A stretch of 16,910 bases of DNA, taken from contig CATZRJ010000036.1 in assembly GCA_958423535.1 (NCBI GenBank), positions 1 to 16,910 of the forward strand, in the 5' to 3' direction. Origin of the DNA: an uncultured Collinsella sp. (lineage in GTDB: Bacteria; Actinomycetota; Coriobacteriia; Coriobacteriales; Coriobacteriaceae). Made by a program: the position numbers and the translations under genes. The notes beneath the pieces are model-generated. The model did not search any database. It saw only the letters and a program-made list of their open reading frames with translations, and was not told the DNA's origin. Positions 6,638 through 13,054 of the stretch are shown here, piece by piece (position 1 is the stretch's first letter; every line of letters starts with the position of its first letter).

Positions 6638-8413
6638 TTACTTCGAGAGTTGCTCGGAGACGAAGGCGAGAGACTTATCGCCGTTCTGGGAGAGCTCGAT
6701 GTACTGCTTGCCACGGCAGGCGACGCACTTGTTGCCCACGCGTTCGCAGTCCTTCTGCAGGTCGGCCAGGTAGCTGGCGGCCTGCGGGGCCAGGACGACC
6801 AGGTCAAAGTCGGGGAGCATGTCGACATGGTTGCCATATGCCTCGGCAGCGGTTTCAAGATCGATGCCGCGCTCCTTGGCAGCCTTGGCCAGTGCGTTGG
6901 CGAGCAGGCCCGAGGTTCCGCCGCCCTGGCAGAGCACGAGCACGCGCTTGCCGTTGAGGTCGCTGGCGGTCGTTGCCTCGGCAGCGGGTGCTGCAGAAGC
7001 GGCGGGGGAGTCGGCCTTCACGGCCTCGGCGGCAGCGCCGGCGGCAACGCTCTTGGCGTCAGCCTTGCCCTGGAAGGCATCGTTGAGCTTGGCGGCCTTC
7101 TCGGCGTTCTTGGCGGCGAGCTCCTCTTGGGAGATCTCGGCCTCCTCGGCGCACTTCTGGGCGTCATAGGCACGGAAGAACGGGTAGTACAGAACGAAGT
7201 CGACGACCAGGATAAGGGCGAGCATCACAAAGGCGAGCGGCTGGAAGCCCAGGCCCATGATGGTACCGATGGGGCCGGGGACGGTCCAGGGCAGGGTGTA
7301 CATAAAGCCGTTCATGCCCAAGAAGTCGATAAAGATCTTGAGGATCCAGATGTTGGCGATCGGGGCAAAGACAAACGGGACAAAGAAGACGGGGTTGAGC
7401 ACGATGGGTGCGGCGAACAGCAGCGGCTCGTTGACGGCAAAGCACACGGGAACGATAGCGGCCTTACCGACGGCGCGCATCTCCTGGGACTTGGCCAGGA
7501 AGCAGAACATAAAGACCAGGACGAGCGTGGCGCCGGTGCCGCCCATGCAGACGACGAAGTACTGGGCACCCTGGGTCAGGACAGCGGAAGCGTGCTGGCC
7601 AGCCTGGAATGCGGCCAGGTTGTCGGTCATGTTGGCAACAAGGGCGGCGGCGATGGCGGGCTCGACGATCGAGGGGCCGTGGACGCCGACGAACCAGAAC
7701 AGGCTCATGGCGCCGTAGATCACAGCGAGGCCGATGTAGCCATCGGCAGCGGTGAACAGGGGCTGGAACACTTGGATGACGCCCTGGGCAAAGCAGAAGC
7801 CAAAAGCAGCGCGGAAGACGATGTCAAAAACCCAAAAGACGGTGATGCAGACGGAGAAGGGGATGATGTCCTTAAAGGTCTGCGAGATGTTGGGCGGAAC
7901 CTGCTCGGGCATCTTGACGGTGATGTTGCGCTTAATGAAGAACTTGTAGATGATGCCGGTCACAAACGCAGCGATAAAGGCGGTCAGCAGGCCTTTGGAA
8001 CCAAGGTAGGTGGTGTTGAAGCCGCTGGCGGCGTCCGTGGCGATGGTGTCGCTCGAAAGGAGCAAGAAGCCGATGATGGCCGCACACATGCACGAGATGA
8101 AGTTGATCTGGTTGTTCTTGGGTAGATCGCGGTTCTGGGCGTCGGCGAAGTGCTTGGCCGTGGTGGCGGCGCAGGCGATGGCCAGGATGCCCATGGAGTA
8201 GTTGTAGCATTTCCACAGGGCGTTGTTGATGTCATCGGGCCAGTAGAAACCCCAGATGTTGGGGACCGAGGCTACCAGGCAGAAGATGGACGAGAAGATG
8301 ATGATGGGGATGACGGAGATAAAGCCGTCGCGAATCGCCTTGAGGTACTTGTTGCGGGCGATCGCGTTGAAAAAGGGCTGGCCTTTTTCGATGGTGGCGA
8401 TGAGTTGCTCCAT
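6638..8413 (-). CDS. lacE: PTS lactose-family EIICB component (second copy, LacE2)
   Basis: This 591-residue lactose permease and phosphotransferase is the first gene of the second operon. The EIIC membrane domain (about residues 1-415) carries GVHGPSIVEPAI with H245 and the NEP motif with E329. A long Ala/Glu/Lys-rich linker (about 420-485) connects to EIIB, whose phosphocysteine is C495 in LVLCQGGGTS. The N-terminal IEKGQPFF, the NISQTFKDIIPF block and the substrate-region motifs resemble Lactococcus LacE more than lacE1 does, so lactose is the likeliest sugar. The start is well set by AGGAG about 6 bases upstream. It needs LacF, encoded 1.6 kb away, as phosphodonor because no EIIA domain is fused. 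Family call is firm; the preference for lactose over other beta-galactosides is inferred. Confidence 0.95.
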   Translation of the reverse strand: MEQLIATIEKGQPFFNAIARNKYLKAIRDGFISVIPIIIFSSIFCLVASVPNIWGFYWPDDINNALWKCYNYSMGILAIACAATTAKHFADAQNRDLPKNNQINFISCMCAAIIGFLLLSSDTIATDAASGFNTTYLGSKGLLTAFIAAFVTGIIYKFFIKRNITVKMPEQVPPNISQTFKDIIPFSVCITVFWVFDIVFRAAFGFCFAQGVIQVFQPLFTAADGYIGLAVIYGAMSLFWFVGVHGPSIVEPAIAAALVANMTDNLAAFQAGQHASAVLTQGAQYFVVCMGGTGATLVLVFMFCFLAKSQEMRAVGKAAIVPVCFAVNEPLLFAAPIVLNPVFFVPFVFAPIANIWILKIFIDFLGMNGFMYTLPWTVPGPIGTIMGLGFQPLAFVMLALILVVDFVLYYPFFRAYDAQKCAEEAEISQEELAAKNAEKAAKLNDAFQGKADAKSVAAGAAAEAVKADSPAASAAPAAEATTASDLNGKRVLVLCQGGGTSGLLANALAKAAKERGIDLETAAEAYGNHVDMLPDFDLVVLAPQAASYLADLQKDCERVGNKCVACRGKQYIELSQNGDKSLAFVSEQLSK

Positions 8414-8446
8414 GCAATGCTCCTAAGAGTCGGTGGGTTAGCAACG

Positions 8447-8474
8447 ATGGTAGCTTTTGGCGTTCGGTTGCCAA
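8447..8474 (-). promoter_or_regulatory. candidate lacE2 promoter
   Basis: On the minus strand TTGGCA (8474-8469), a 16-base spacer and TACCAT (8452-8447) make a plausible sigma-70-type promoter. It is preceded directly by a LacI-type operator. The leader would be about 27 bases and include the Shine-Dalgarno. The -10 match is only 4 of 6, so this is tentative. Confidence 0.4.
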
Positions 8475-8475
8475 A

Positions 8476-8491
8476 ATGTTGACGTTGCCAT
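8476..8491 (-). promoter_or_regulatory. LacI-type operator next to the lacE2 promoter
   Basis: Read on the minus strand the site is ATGGCAACGTCAACAT, with a central CG dyad. It differs at one base from the site at 8596-8611. It lies immediately upstream of the candidate -35 element of lacE2. Confidence 0.65.
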
Positions 8492-8595
8492 TTTGCGACA
8501 CAAAAAAAGACGCGAACCGGTGGTTCCTGTGCCTGCGAACCGTCGATTCCTTATGCGTAAACGTTTGAGCCGCCCGGTGGCTCTGTGTTTGCGCA

Positions 8596-8611
8596 ATGGC
8601 AACGTTAACAT
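8596..8611 (+). promoter_or_regulatory. second LacI-type operator of the lacE2 divergon
   Basis: ATGGCAACGTTAACAT is the inverted partner of the site at 8476-8491. The centres are 120 bases apart, a spacing compatible with repressor-mediated looping. Confidence 0.65.
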
Positions 8612-8770
8612 TTGGGAGCCAAAAGCCGTTTGGGGAAGCAAAAATGTCGGTGAACGGTAGGTTTTGGGTGGTGAGCGTATGGTGGGGGAGGCGTTGGATA
8701 TACTTGAAGGCGTTAAAAATGACTGCGTAGGGTGCCACCAATGGCATCGTCGACATAGAAAGATCGACCT

Positions 8771-9775
8771 ATGGCCGCTGTTAAAAAATCGGTTTCCGTT
8801 AAGGATGTGGCGCGTCTCGCGGGCGTCTCGGAGCAGACAGTCTCGCGTACGGTGCACGATTCGCCCAGCGTGCGCCCCGAGACCAAGGAGCGCGTGCGTG
8901 CCGCCATGCGCGAGCTGGGGTATCGCCCCAATTTTGCCGGCCGATCGCTGCGCCGCGGTAAGTTTAAGACCGTCGGCGTCGCTATGTTCAACATTACTGG
9001 CACCGGCAACCTCGACCGTATGGAGGGCTTTGCCGCCGCCGCCGACAAACACGGCTACGCCATCACCCTCACTAAAGTAGATGGGCATCCGTATACCCTC
9101 GAGGGCGCATCGTCGCGCATGAGCGCACTGCCGGTGGACGGCATGGTTGTGATTATGAACCGCATGCCGGCGGACTTTGGCACCTTTGAGCCGCTGCCCG
9201 GTATGCAGACGGTGCTCGTTACCATGCTGGAGCACCCGCTCTGTTCAACGGTCGATAACGACCAGTTCGATTGCTCGCGCCAAGTGGTCGAGTACTTGCT
9301 GGGGCAGGGGCACAAGACCGTGCACTTCATCTCGTGTCCCGAGCGCTCGCTTTCGGGCATGCGGCGCGAGGAAGGCTGGCGCGAGACATTGCGTGCGCAT
9401 GGCATCGAGCCACCGCAGCTCGTGCGCGGCGACTGGACAGCGCAGAGTGGATATGCTGCCGGTCAGGCTCTGGCGGACGATCCGACCTGTACGGCCATTT
9501 ATGCTTCCAACGATGCCATGGCATATGGCTGCATCCGTGGGCTCGAGTCGCGCGGGAAGCGCGTGCCCCAGGACGTAAGCGTGGTGGGTGTTGACGATAG
9601 TTTGGGCGATATCGTGCCCGATCGTCGCCTGACCACGGTGCGCTTTGACAACAAACGCGTCGGCATGTGGGCGGTCGACAAGATTGCCGGCGCCGAGGGC
9701 GCTGCACCCGGTGTGGAGCACATGCTGTTTCCGGGCGTGCTCGTCGAGGGCGATACGGTGCGCGATGTACGCTAG
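8771..9775 (+). CDS. LacI-family transcriptional regulator (second copy)
   Basis: This 334-residue LacI/GalR regulator is paralogous to the one at 3827. The two share the framework LAGVSxQTVSR, RPNFAG, NITGTGNL and VDGMVVIMNRM-like blocks. The helix-turn-helix spans VSVKDVARLAGVSEQTVSRTV with recognition residues E21 and Q22, where the paralogue has R and Q. The hinge is RPNFAGRSLRRG, and the sensor domain ends in VSVVGVDDSLGDIVPDRRLTTVRFD. The ATG at 8771 places the HTH at the usual distance from the N-terminus; only a weak purine run (GAAAGA) precedes it. It diverges from lacE2-lacG2 and probably represses them through the ATGGCAAC operators. The inducer is not evident from sequence. Confidence 0.92.
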   Translation: MAAVKKSVSVKDVARLAGVSEQTVSRTVHDSPSVRPETKERVRAAMRELGYRPNFAGRSLRRGKFKTVGVAMFNITGTGNLDRMEGFAAAADKHGYAITLTKVDGHPYTLEGASSRMSALPVDGMVVIMNRMPADFGTFEPLPGMQTVLVTMLEHPLCSTVDNDQFDCSRQVVEYLLGQGHKTVHFISCPERSLSGMRREEGWRETLRAHGIEPPQLVRGDWTAQSGYAAGQALADDPTCTAIYASNDAMAYGCIRGLESRGKRVPQDVSVVGVDDSLGDIVPDRRLTTVRFDNKRVGMWAVDKIAGAEGAAPGVEHMLFPGVLVEGDTVRDVR

Positions 9776-9989
9776 GGCGCGGGTCTGTTTGGGTTGCCGC
9801 TAATTGTGTTCGATATTGTTCAGATTGGTTTAAAAACCGTTCACGGGCGAATAGTGACCGTTCATAGCTCAAAATTACGTTTTGCGCTGTTCTTTTTTGT
9901 TTGAATGTTATTGTTTCTATCATACACAACGCAGCGCGTATGCCCGGACGCGATGCTCTCCATTGGTTCATATGTGAAAGGAACGCAAT
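9776..9989 (+). promoter_or_regulatory. lacF upstream control region with phased GTTC repeats
   Basis: This 214-base spacer becomes AT-rich towards lacF. GTTC occurs at 9808, 9818, 9839 and 9860, spacings of 10, 21 and 21, which is close to whole helical turns. A TATCAT -10 candidate lies at 9918-9923, with only a T-rich stretch at the -35 position. Tandem 10-11 base repeats are typical of DeoR-family operators, which include the LacR repressors of lactose-PTS operons in Firmicutes. The binder here is inferred and not encoded in the window. Confidence 0.5.
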
Positions 9990-10328
9990 ATGGCAACCAA
10001 AGAAGAAATCTCGATGGTTGGATTCGAGATTGTCGCATACGCAGGTGACGCCCAGACCGATTTGCTTGCAGCGCTCGATGCTGCTCGCGAGGGTGACTTT
10101 GAGAAGGCCGAGCAGCTGCACAAGGATGCCAGCGATGCGCTCATCGGTGCCCACGACACGCAGACCAAGCTGCTTTCGCAGGAGGCCGGCGGTGGCGAGA
10201 TGGAGATGACCTTCATCATGGCTCACGCTCAGGACACCCTCATGACCACTATGATCCTGGAGAAGCAGACCCGCTTTACCATCGACGCCTACAAGCGCAT
10301 CGCTGCGCTCGAGGCCAAGCTCGCCTAA
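9990..10328 (+). CDS. lacF: PTS lactose/cellobiose-family EIIA (LacF)
   Basis: This 112-residue soluble phosphocarrier accepts phosphate from HPr and gives it to the EIIB cysteine of the lactose permeases. It has the expected all-helical pattern and length for LacF (about 105 residues). The active-site histidine is H79 in IMAHAQDTLMTT, with D82 at the position that coordinates the central metal ion in the LacF trimer. GAAAGGA lies 7 bases upstream of the ATG. It has its own upstream region and a strong terminator, so it is transcribed alone. It is the only EIIA in the window and must serve both LacE1 and LacE2 unless another is encoded elsewhere. Assignment to the lactose rather than the cellobiose subfamily rests on context. 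Confidence 0.95.
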   Translation: MATKEEISMVGFEIVAYAGDAQTDLLAALDAAREGDFEKAEQLHKDASDALIGAHDTQTKLLSQEAGGGEMEMTFIMAHAQDTLMTTMILEKQTRFTIDAYKRIAALEAKLA

Positions 10329-10355
10329 CGAGCCCGCACAACCAAGTCCCCTTCC

Positions 10356-10389
10356 AAAAGCCCTGCCGCCACCCGCGGCAGGGCTTTTT
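10356..10389 (+). terminator. rho-independent terminator of lacF
   Basis: AGCCCTGCCGC (10359-10369) pairs with GCGGCAGGGCT (10375-10385) around a 5-base loop and runs into TTTTT. It lies 28 bases after the lacF stop. Confidence 0.92.
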
Positions 10390-10419
10390 CTGTCCTCCTC
10401 CCCGCAACTCATCCCGAGA

Positions 10420-10460
10420 TAGTCATTGGGGACGTTCTTAAACGACTAGTCATTGGGGAC
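10420..10460. repeat. TAGTCATTGGGGAC direct repeat
   Basis: The 14-base unit TAGTCATTGGGGAC occurs at 10420-10433 and 10447-10460, 27 bases apart, between the lacF terminator and the next gene. Related TGGGGAC strings lie in other spacers of the window (5095-5101, and on the minus strand at 15251-15257). It appears to be an extragenic repeat family; function is unknown. Confidence 0.5.
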
Positions 10461-10553
10461 AGTCTTGGTGCGCTCCGTTCGTCCTCCCGTTCGATTTTTG
10501 CTCGGTGGGTATACTTCCTTTCGCATTAAACGCCGGACTGAGGAGGTATCCAA

Positions 10554-11585
10554 ATGCCGGATAACGGGTCAATACAAAAAAGAGGCGCGCACGAGATGGC
10601 TCATGGGCGTCCTGTCCAGATAACCGAGCACACGACGGTAACCGAGCTGCAGCCCAGCCTGTCCGATGTCGTGTGCGCAAACAAAAAGCTGCAGATTGGC
10701 TTTATCGTTGCGCTCGTGGTGCTGGCGCTGCTGTCGGGCTTTGTGGCTCGTCCGCATTTCGCCGATACCAAAACTTGGGACTCCACCATCGAGGTCATCG
10801 ACCAAAAGAAAGGCAACGTTTTGGCGCTCACGACCTCGTGCGTGGCGCTGTCTGCGGGCATTACCGCGCTGCCGGGTGATACGGGAACGCCGGTTGCCGA
10901 GCAGCTCGCGCAGCTTTCAGGCAACCTTGGTATCGTGCTTGCCGTGCTATACCTAGAGAAATATTTGCTCACGATTTTGTGGTTGGTTGGCCTGGGCATC
11001 TTAATCCCGTTTGCGTTGGTGCTCTTTGCGGTGTCGCTCGGCATTCACGGGCGCTGGAGCACGAGCGCTGTCCTGCGCCGTGTGGCGACGCGCGTGCTGG
11101 TGGTTGCCGTGATCGGCATGGCGCTCGTGCCCGCGAGCGTATGGGTGTCGCAGAAGGTCGATGAAACGTATCGCGTAAGTATTGAGCAAGCTGAGCAAAA
11201 GGCTGCGGACGCTGCGGATGCGGCCGACACCACGGACAAGTCAGCCGAGACCAGCTCAAAATCGAACAAGAAAAAATCCGAGGCCACGGAGTCCAAAAAC
11301 GTGCTCGAGCAGTTGGCTGATGGGGCCTCGAGCCTTGTTACGTCGGTGACCAGCGGCGCCAAGCAGATGACCGATGAGATCGTGCAGCAGGTGACCGATC
11401 TGATTGAAGGCGTCATCGTGATGATCGTGACTTCGTGCGTTATCCCGCTACTGGTGCTCGTGGCGTTCCTATGGCTAGGACACGTGCTACTGGGGATCGA
11501 TATCTCCGGTCCCGCGAACTATCTGACGGGTCGTTTCTTGAGCGCTCCGTCCAGACATGCCAAGAAGAGCGGGCAGTCTGAGTAG
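10554..11585 (+). CDS. membrane protein of unknown function
   Basis: I do not recognise this 343-residue protein. A polar N-terminus (1-45) is followed by a hydrophobic segment at about 46-65. A soluble stretch (66-120) comes next, then hydrophobic segments near 124-163 (probably two) and 180-198. A charged, low-complexity Ala/Asp/Ser/Lys stretch (about 203-248) may be coiled or disordered. After an amphipathic part, a final long hydrophobic segment lies at about 285-312. No catalytic motif or signal peptidase site is evident. The start is well supported by GAGGAGG 7 bases before the ATG, and a terminator follows. It stands alone between lacF and lacAB. Nothing in the sequence ties it to lactose use; it may be an unrelated neighbour or an envelope protein. 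Confidence 0.8.
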   Translation: MPDNGSIQKRGAHEMAHGRPVQITEHTTVTELQPSLSDVVCANKKLQIGFIVALVVLALLSGFVARPHFADTKTWDSTIEVIDQKKGNVLALTTSCVALSAGITALPGDTGTPVAEQLAQLSGNLGIVLAVLYLEKYLLTILWLVGLGILIPFALVLFAVSLGIHGRWSTSAVLRRVATRVLVVAVIGMALVPASVWVSQKVDETYRVSIEQAEQKAADAADAADTTDKSAETSSKSNKKKSEATESKNVLEQLADGASSLVTSVTSGAKQMTDEIVQQVTDLIEGVIVMIVTSCVIPLLVLVAFLWLGHVLLGIDISGPANYLTGRFLSAPSRHAKKSGQSE

Positions 11586-11892
11586 GCGGCAAAGCGATCC
11601 TTGGAAGATCAACCGTGAGAAGGGCGGCCGAGACGAGTTCTCGGCCGCCCTTTTGCTTGTTGAACACATGGTCGCTATGTCCGCGCCCGGTCCAAACGGT
11701 CAGCAATCATCTGTGAACGGTATTTGTTCAAAAAAGAACAAAGATAAACAAATAGTTGTTGCAGTTACTGTTCGAATGTGTTCAAATAAACATGAACAGT
11801 GAAGAACCGCACATTCAGATGCCCGGACCTGAACGCGATTCAACACTTCCAAACAGAAACTACGCACCTGCGTATCTCTCAAGGAGGATGTC
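11586..11892 (+). promoter_or_regulatory. lacA upstream control region with GTTC/GAAC repeats
   Basis: After the preceding terminator this spacer is strongly AT-rich. It contains a perfect dyad TTTGTTC-N6-GAACAAA (11723-11742), a tandem TGTTCGAATGTGTTC (11769-11783) and inverted GAAC units at 11794 and 11804. Several units are 10-11 bases apart. The tandem resembles TGTTCGATATTGTTC upstream of lacF. A shared regulator is inferred. I could not place -35/-10 boxes with confidence. Confidence 0.5.
11620..11655 (+). terminator. rho-independent terminator of the membrane-protein gene
   Basis: AAGGGCGGCCGAG (11620-11632) pairs with CTCGGCCGCCCTT (11640-11652), a 13-bp stem with a 7-base loop. It ends in TTTTGCTTGTT, 34 bases after the stop. 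Confidence 0.88.
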
Positions 11893-12321
11893 ATGAGGGT
11901 TGTAATCGCTTCCGATGCCGACGGTATGTCGATGAAGGAGTCCATCAAGGAGATGCTCATCGCCGACGGTCACGAGGTCGTCGACTATTCCGAGACCCCT
12001 GCCGCGGACTTTGTCGATTCCGCGACCGCCGTTGCCAAGGACCTGCTGGAGCACAAGGATTCCCAGGGCTTCGCATTCGATAAGTACGGCGTCGGCTCCT
12101 ATATGGCCGCCGTCAAGATCAAGGGCATGGTCGTCGCCAACATTTCCGACGAGCGTTCCGCCTACATGACCCGCGAGCACAACGGCTCGCGCATGGTCAC
12201 CATGGGCCCGGGCGTTGTGGGCACCGAGGTCGCCAAGAAGATCGCCCGCGAGTTCCTGCGTGCACAGTACGCCGGCGGCCGTCACCAGATCCGTGTCGAC
12301 ATGCTCAACAAGATGGCCTAA
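11893..12321 (+). CDS. lacA: galactose-6-phosphate isomerase subunit LacA
   Basis: This is one subunit of the heteromeric LacAB enzyme, which converts D-galactose-6-phosphate to D-tagatose-6-phosphate, the first step after LacG. At 142 residues it matches LacA. The C-terminal GGRHQIRVDMLNKM and the ISDERSAYMTREHNGSRM block are highly characteristic. It belongs to the RpiB/LacAB fold, but the position of the catalytic cysteine reads D63 in FDKYGVGSYM. This is normal for LacA, whose partner supplies the cysteine. Start is firm: AAGGAGG lies 5 bases upstream of the ATG. It is followed after 63 bases by lacB, with no terminator between them, so the two are cotranscribed. Upstream GTTC repeats suggest regulation together with lacF. 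Confidence 0.96.
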   Translation: MRVVIASDADGMSMKESIKEMLIADGHEVVDYSETPAADFVDSATAVAKDLLEHKDSQGFAFDKYGVGSYMAAVKIKGMVVANISDERSAYMTREHNGSRMVTMGPGVVGTEVAKKIAREFLRAQYAGGRHQIRVDMLNKMA

Positions 12322-12384
12322 CGAGAGCCACCGAGAACTCGAACTTCTACCTCAACTTGTGAATTCAGACGAAAGGACGTTCTG

Positions 12385-12909
12385 ATGAAGAAGACCATCG
12401 CAATCGGTTGCGACCATATCGTTACGGACGAGAAGATCTATCTGGCCGACCGCTTGGAGCAGGCTGGCTACAAGGTGCTCGACTGCGGCACCTACAGCCA
12501 CACCCGTACGCACTATCCCATCTACGGTAAGGCCGTGGGCGAGGCCGTTGCCAGCGGCAAGGCCGACTTTGGCGTGGCCCTGTGCGGCACCGGCATCGGC
12601 ATCACCAACGCCGTCAACAAGGTTCCCGGCGCCCGCTGCGCCCTAGTCCGCGACATGACCTCTGCCCTGTATGCCCGTCGCGAGCTCAACGCCAACATCG
12701 TGGGCTTTGGCGGCAAGATCACCGGCGAGTTCCTGATGGCCGATATCATGCTTGCCTTCCTTGAGGAGCCCTACGAGAAGACTCCCGAGCACGATGCCCT
12801 GATCGCCAAGATCGATGCCTGCAATAAGGCCGACGCCGAGGCTCAGGCTGACCCGCACTTCTTTGACGAGTTCCTCGAGAAGTGGGACCGCGGCGAGTAT
12901 CACGACTAA
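12385..12909 (+). CDS. lacB: galactose-6-phosphate isomerase subunit LacB
   Basis: This is the cysteine-bearing subunit of LacAB, 174 residues, matching the usual LacB length of about 171. It has the RpiB-family start IAIGCDHIVTDEK and the active-site motif LCGTGIGITNAVNK with C67. The RRELNANIVGFGGKITG block lines the sugar-phosphate site. GAAAGGA precedes the ATG by 7 bases. With LacA it makes tagatose-6-phosphate for LacC. A 10-bp hairpin follows within a few bases of the stop. RpiB (ribose-5-phosphate isomerase B) would be the alternative for a lone gene, but pairing with LacA and the extended C-terminus make LacB clear. Confidence 0.96.
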   Translation: MKKTIAIGCDHIVTDEKIYLADRLEQAGYKVLDCGTYSHTRTHYPIYGKAVGEAVASGKADFGVALCGTGIGITNAVNKVPGARCALVRDMTSALYARRELNANIVGFGGKITGEFLMADIMLAFLEEPYEKTPEHDALIAKIDACNKADAEAQADPHFFDEFLEKWDRGEYHD

Positions 12910-12915
12910 TTAGGT

Positions 12916-12939
12916 TCCGGCGTTCTGCCGAACGCCGGA
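12916..12939 (+). terminator. hairpin after lacB, possible terminator
   Basis: TCCGGCGTTC (12916-12925) and GAACGCCGGA (12930-12939) form a perfect 10-bp stem with a 4-base loop, 6 bases after the lacB stop. No T-tract follows, so it may instead protect the 3' end or only partly terminate. Confidence 0.45.
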
Positions 12940-12953
12940 CCGGTCGACGCTGC

Positions 12954-13054
12954 GCGGCGCTCAGGCACCCCATCTCGCCGCTCAAACCGGCGCTCGCGTA
13001 CATGAAGTACGCGTCGCTCCTCTTTCGCGGCGACCTGGGGCACCTGAGCGCCGC
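12954..13054. repeat. large imperfect palindrome (about 100 bases)
   Basis: GCGGCGCTCAGG (12954-12965) pairs with CCTGAGCGCCGC (13043-13054). Inside it CCCC (12968-12971) pairs with GGGG (13037-13040), CGCCGC (12976-12981) with GCGGCG (13027-13032), and CGCGTAC (12995-13001) with GTACGCG (13007-13013) around ATGAA. The nested order is kept, so the whole can fold into one long interrupted hairpin on either strand. It may be an extragenic repeat element or a structured RNA. The class is not recognised. Confidence 0.65.

Larger units (their letters stand above)
8414..8770. promoter_or_regulatory. divergent control region between lacE2 and the second LacI-type regulator
   Basis: About 357 bases without a gene. 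Two near-identical LacI-type operators lie in opposite orientation (8476-8491 and 8596-8611). A weaker LacI-like dyad, TGCGTAAACGTTTGAGC, lies at 8554-8570. Small GC palindromes also occur, such as GAACCGGTGGTTC at 8514-8526 and GAGCC/GGCTC at 8567-8583. A candidate lacE2 promoter abuts the first operator. No strong promoter for the regulator is evident; TATACT at 8699-8704 is a possible -10 without a matching -35. Confidence 0.65.

Noticed and set aside
11893..12321. LacA as a broken enzyme because it lacks the RpiB cysteine
   Set aside because: Loss of that cysteine is normal for LacA; the LacB partner carries it.
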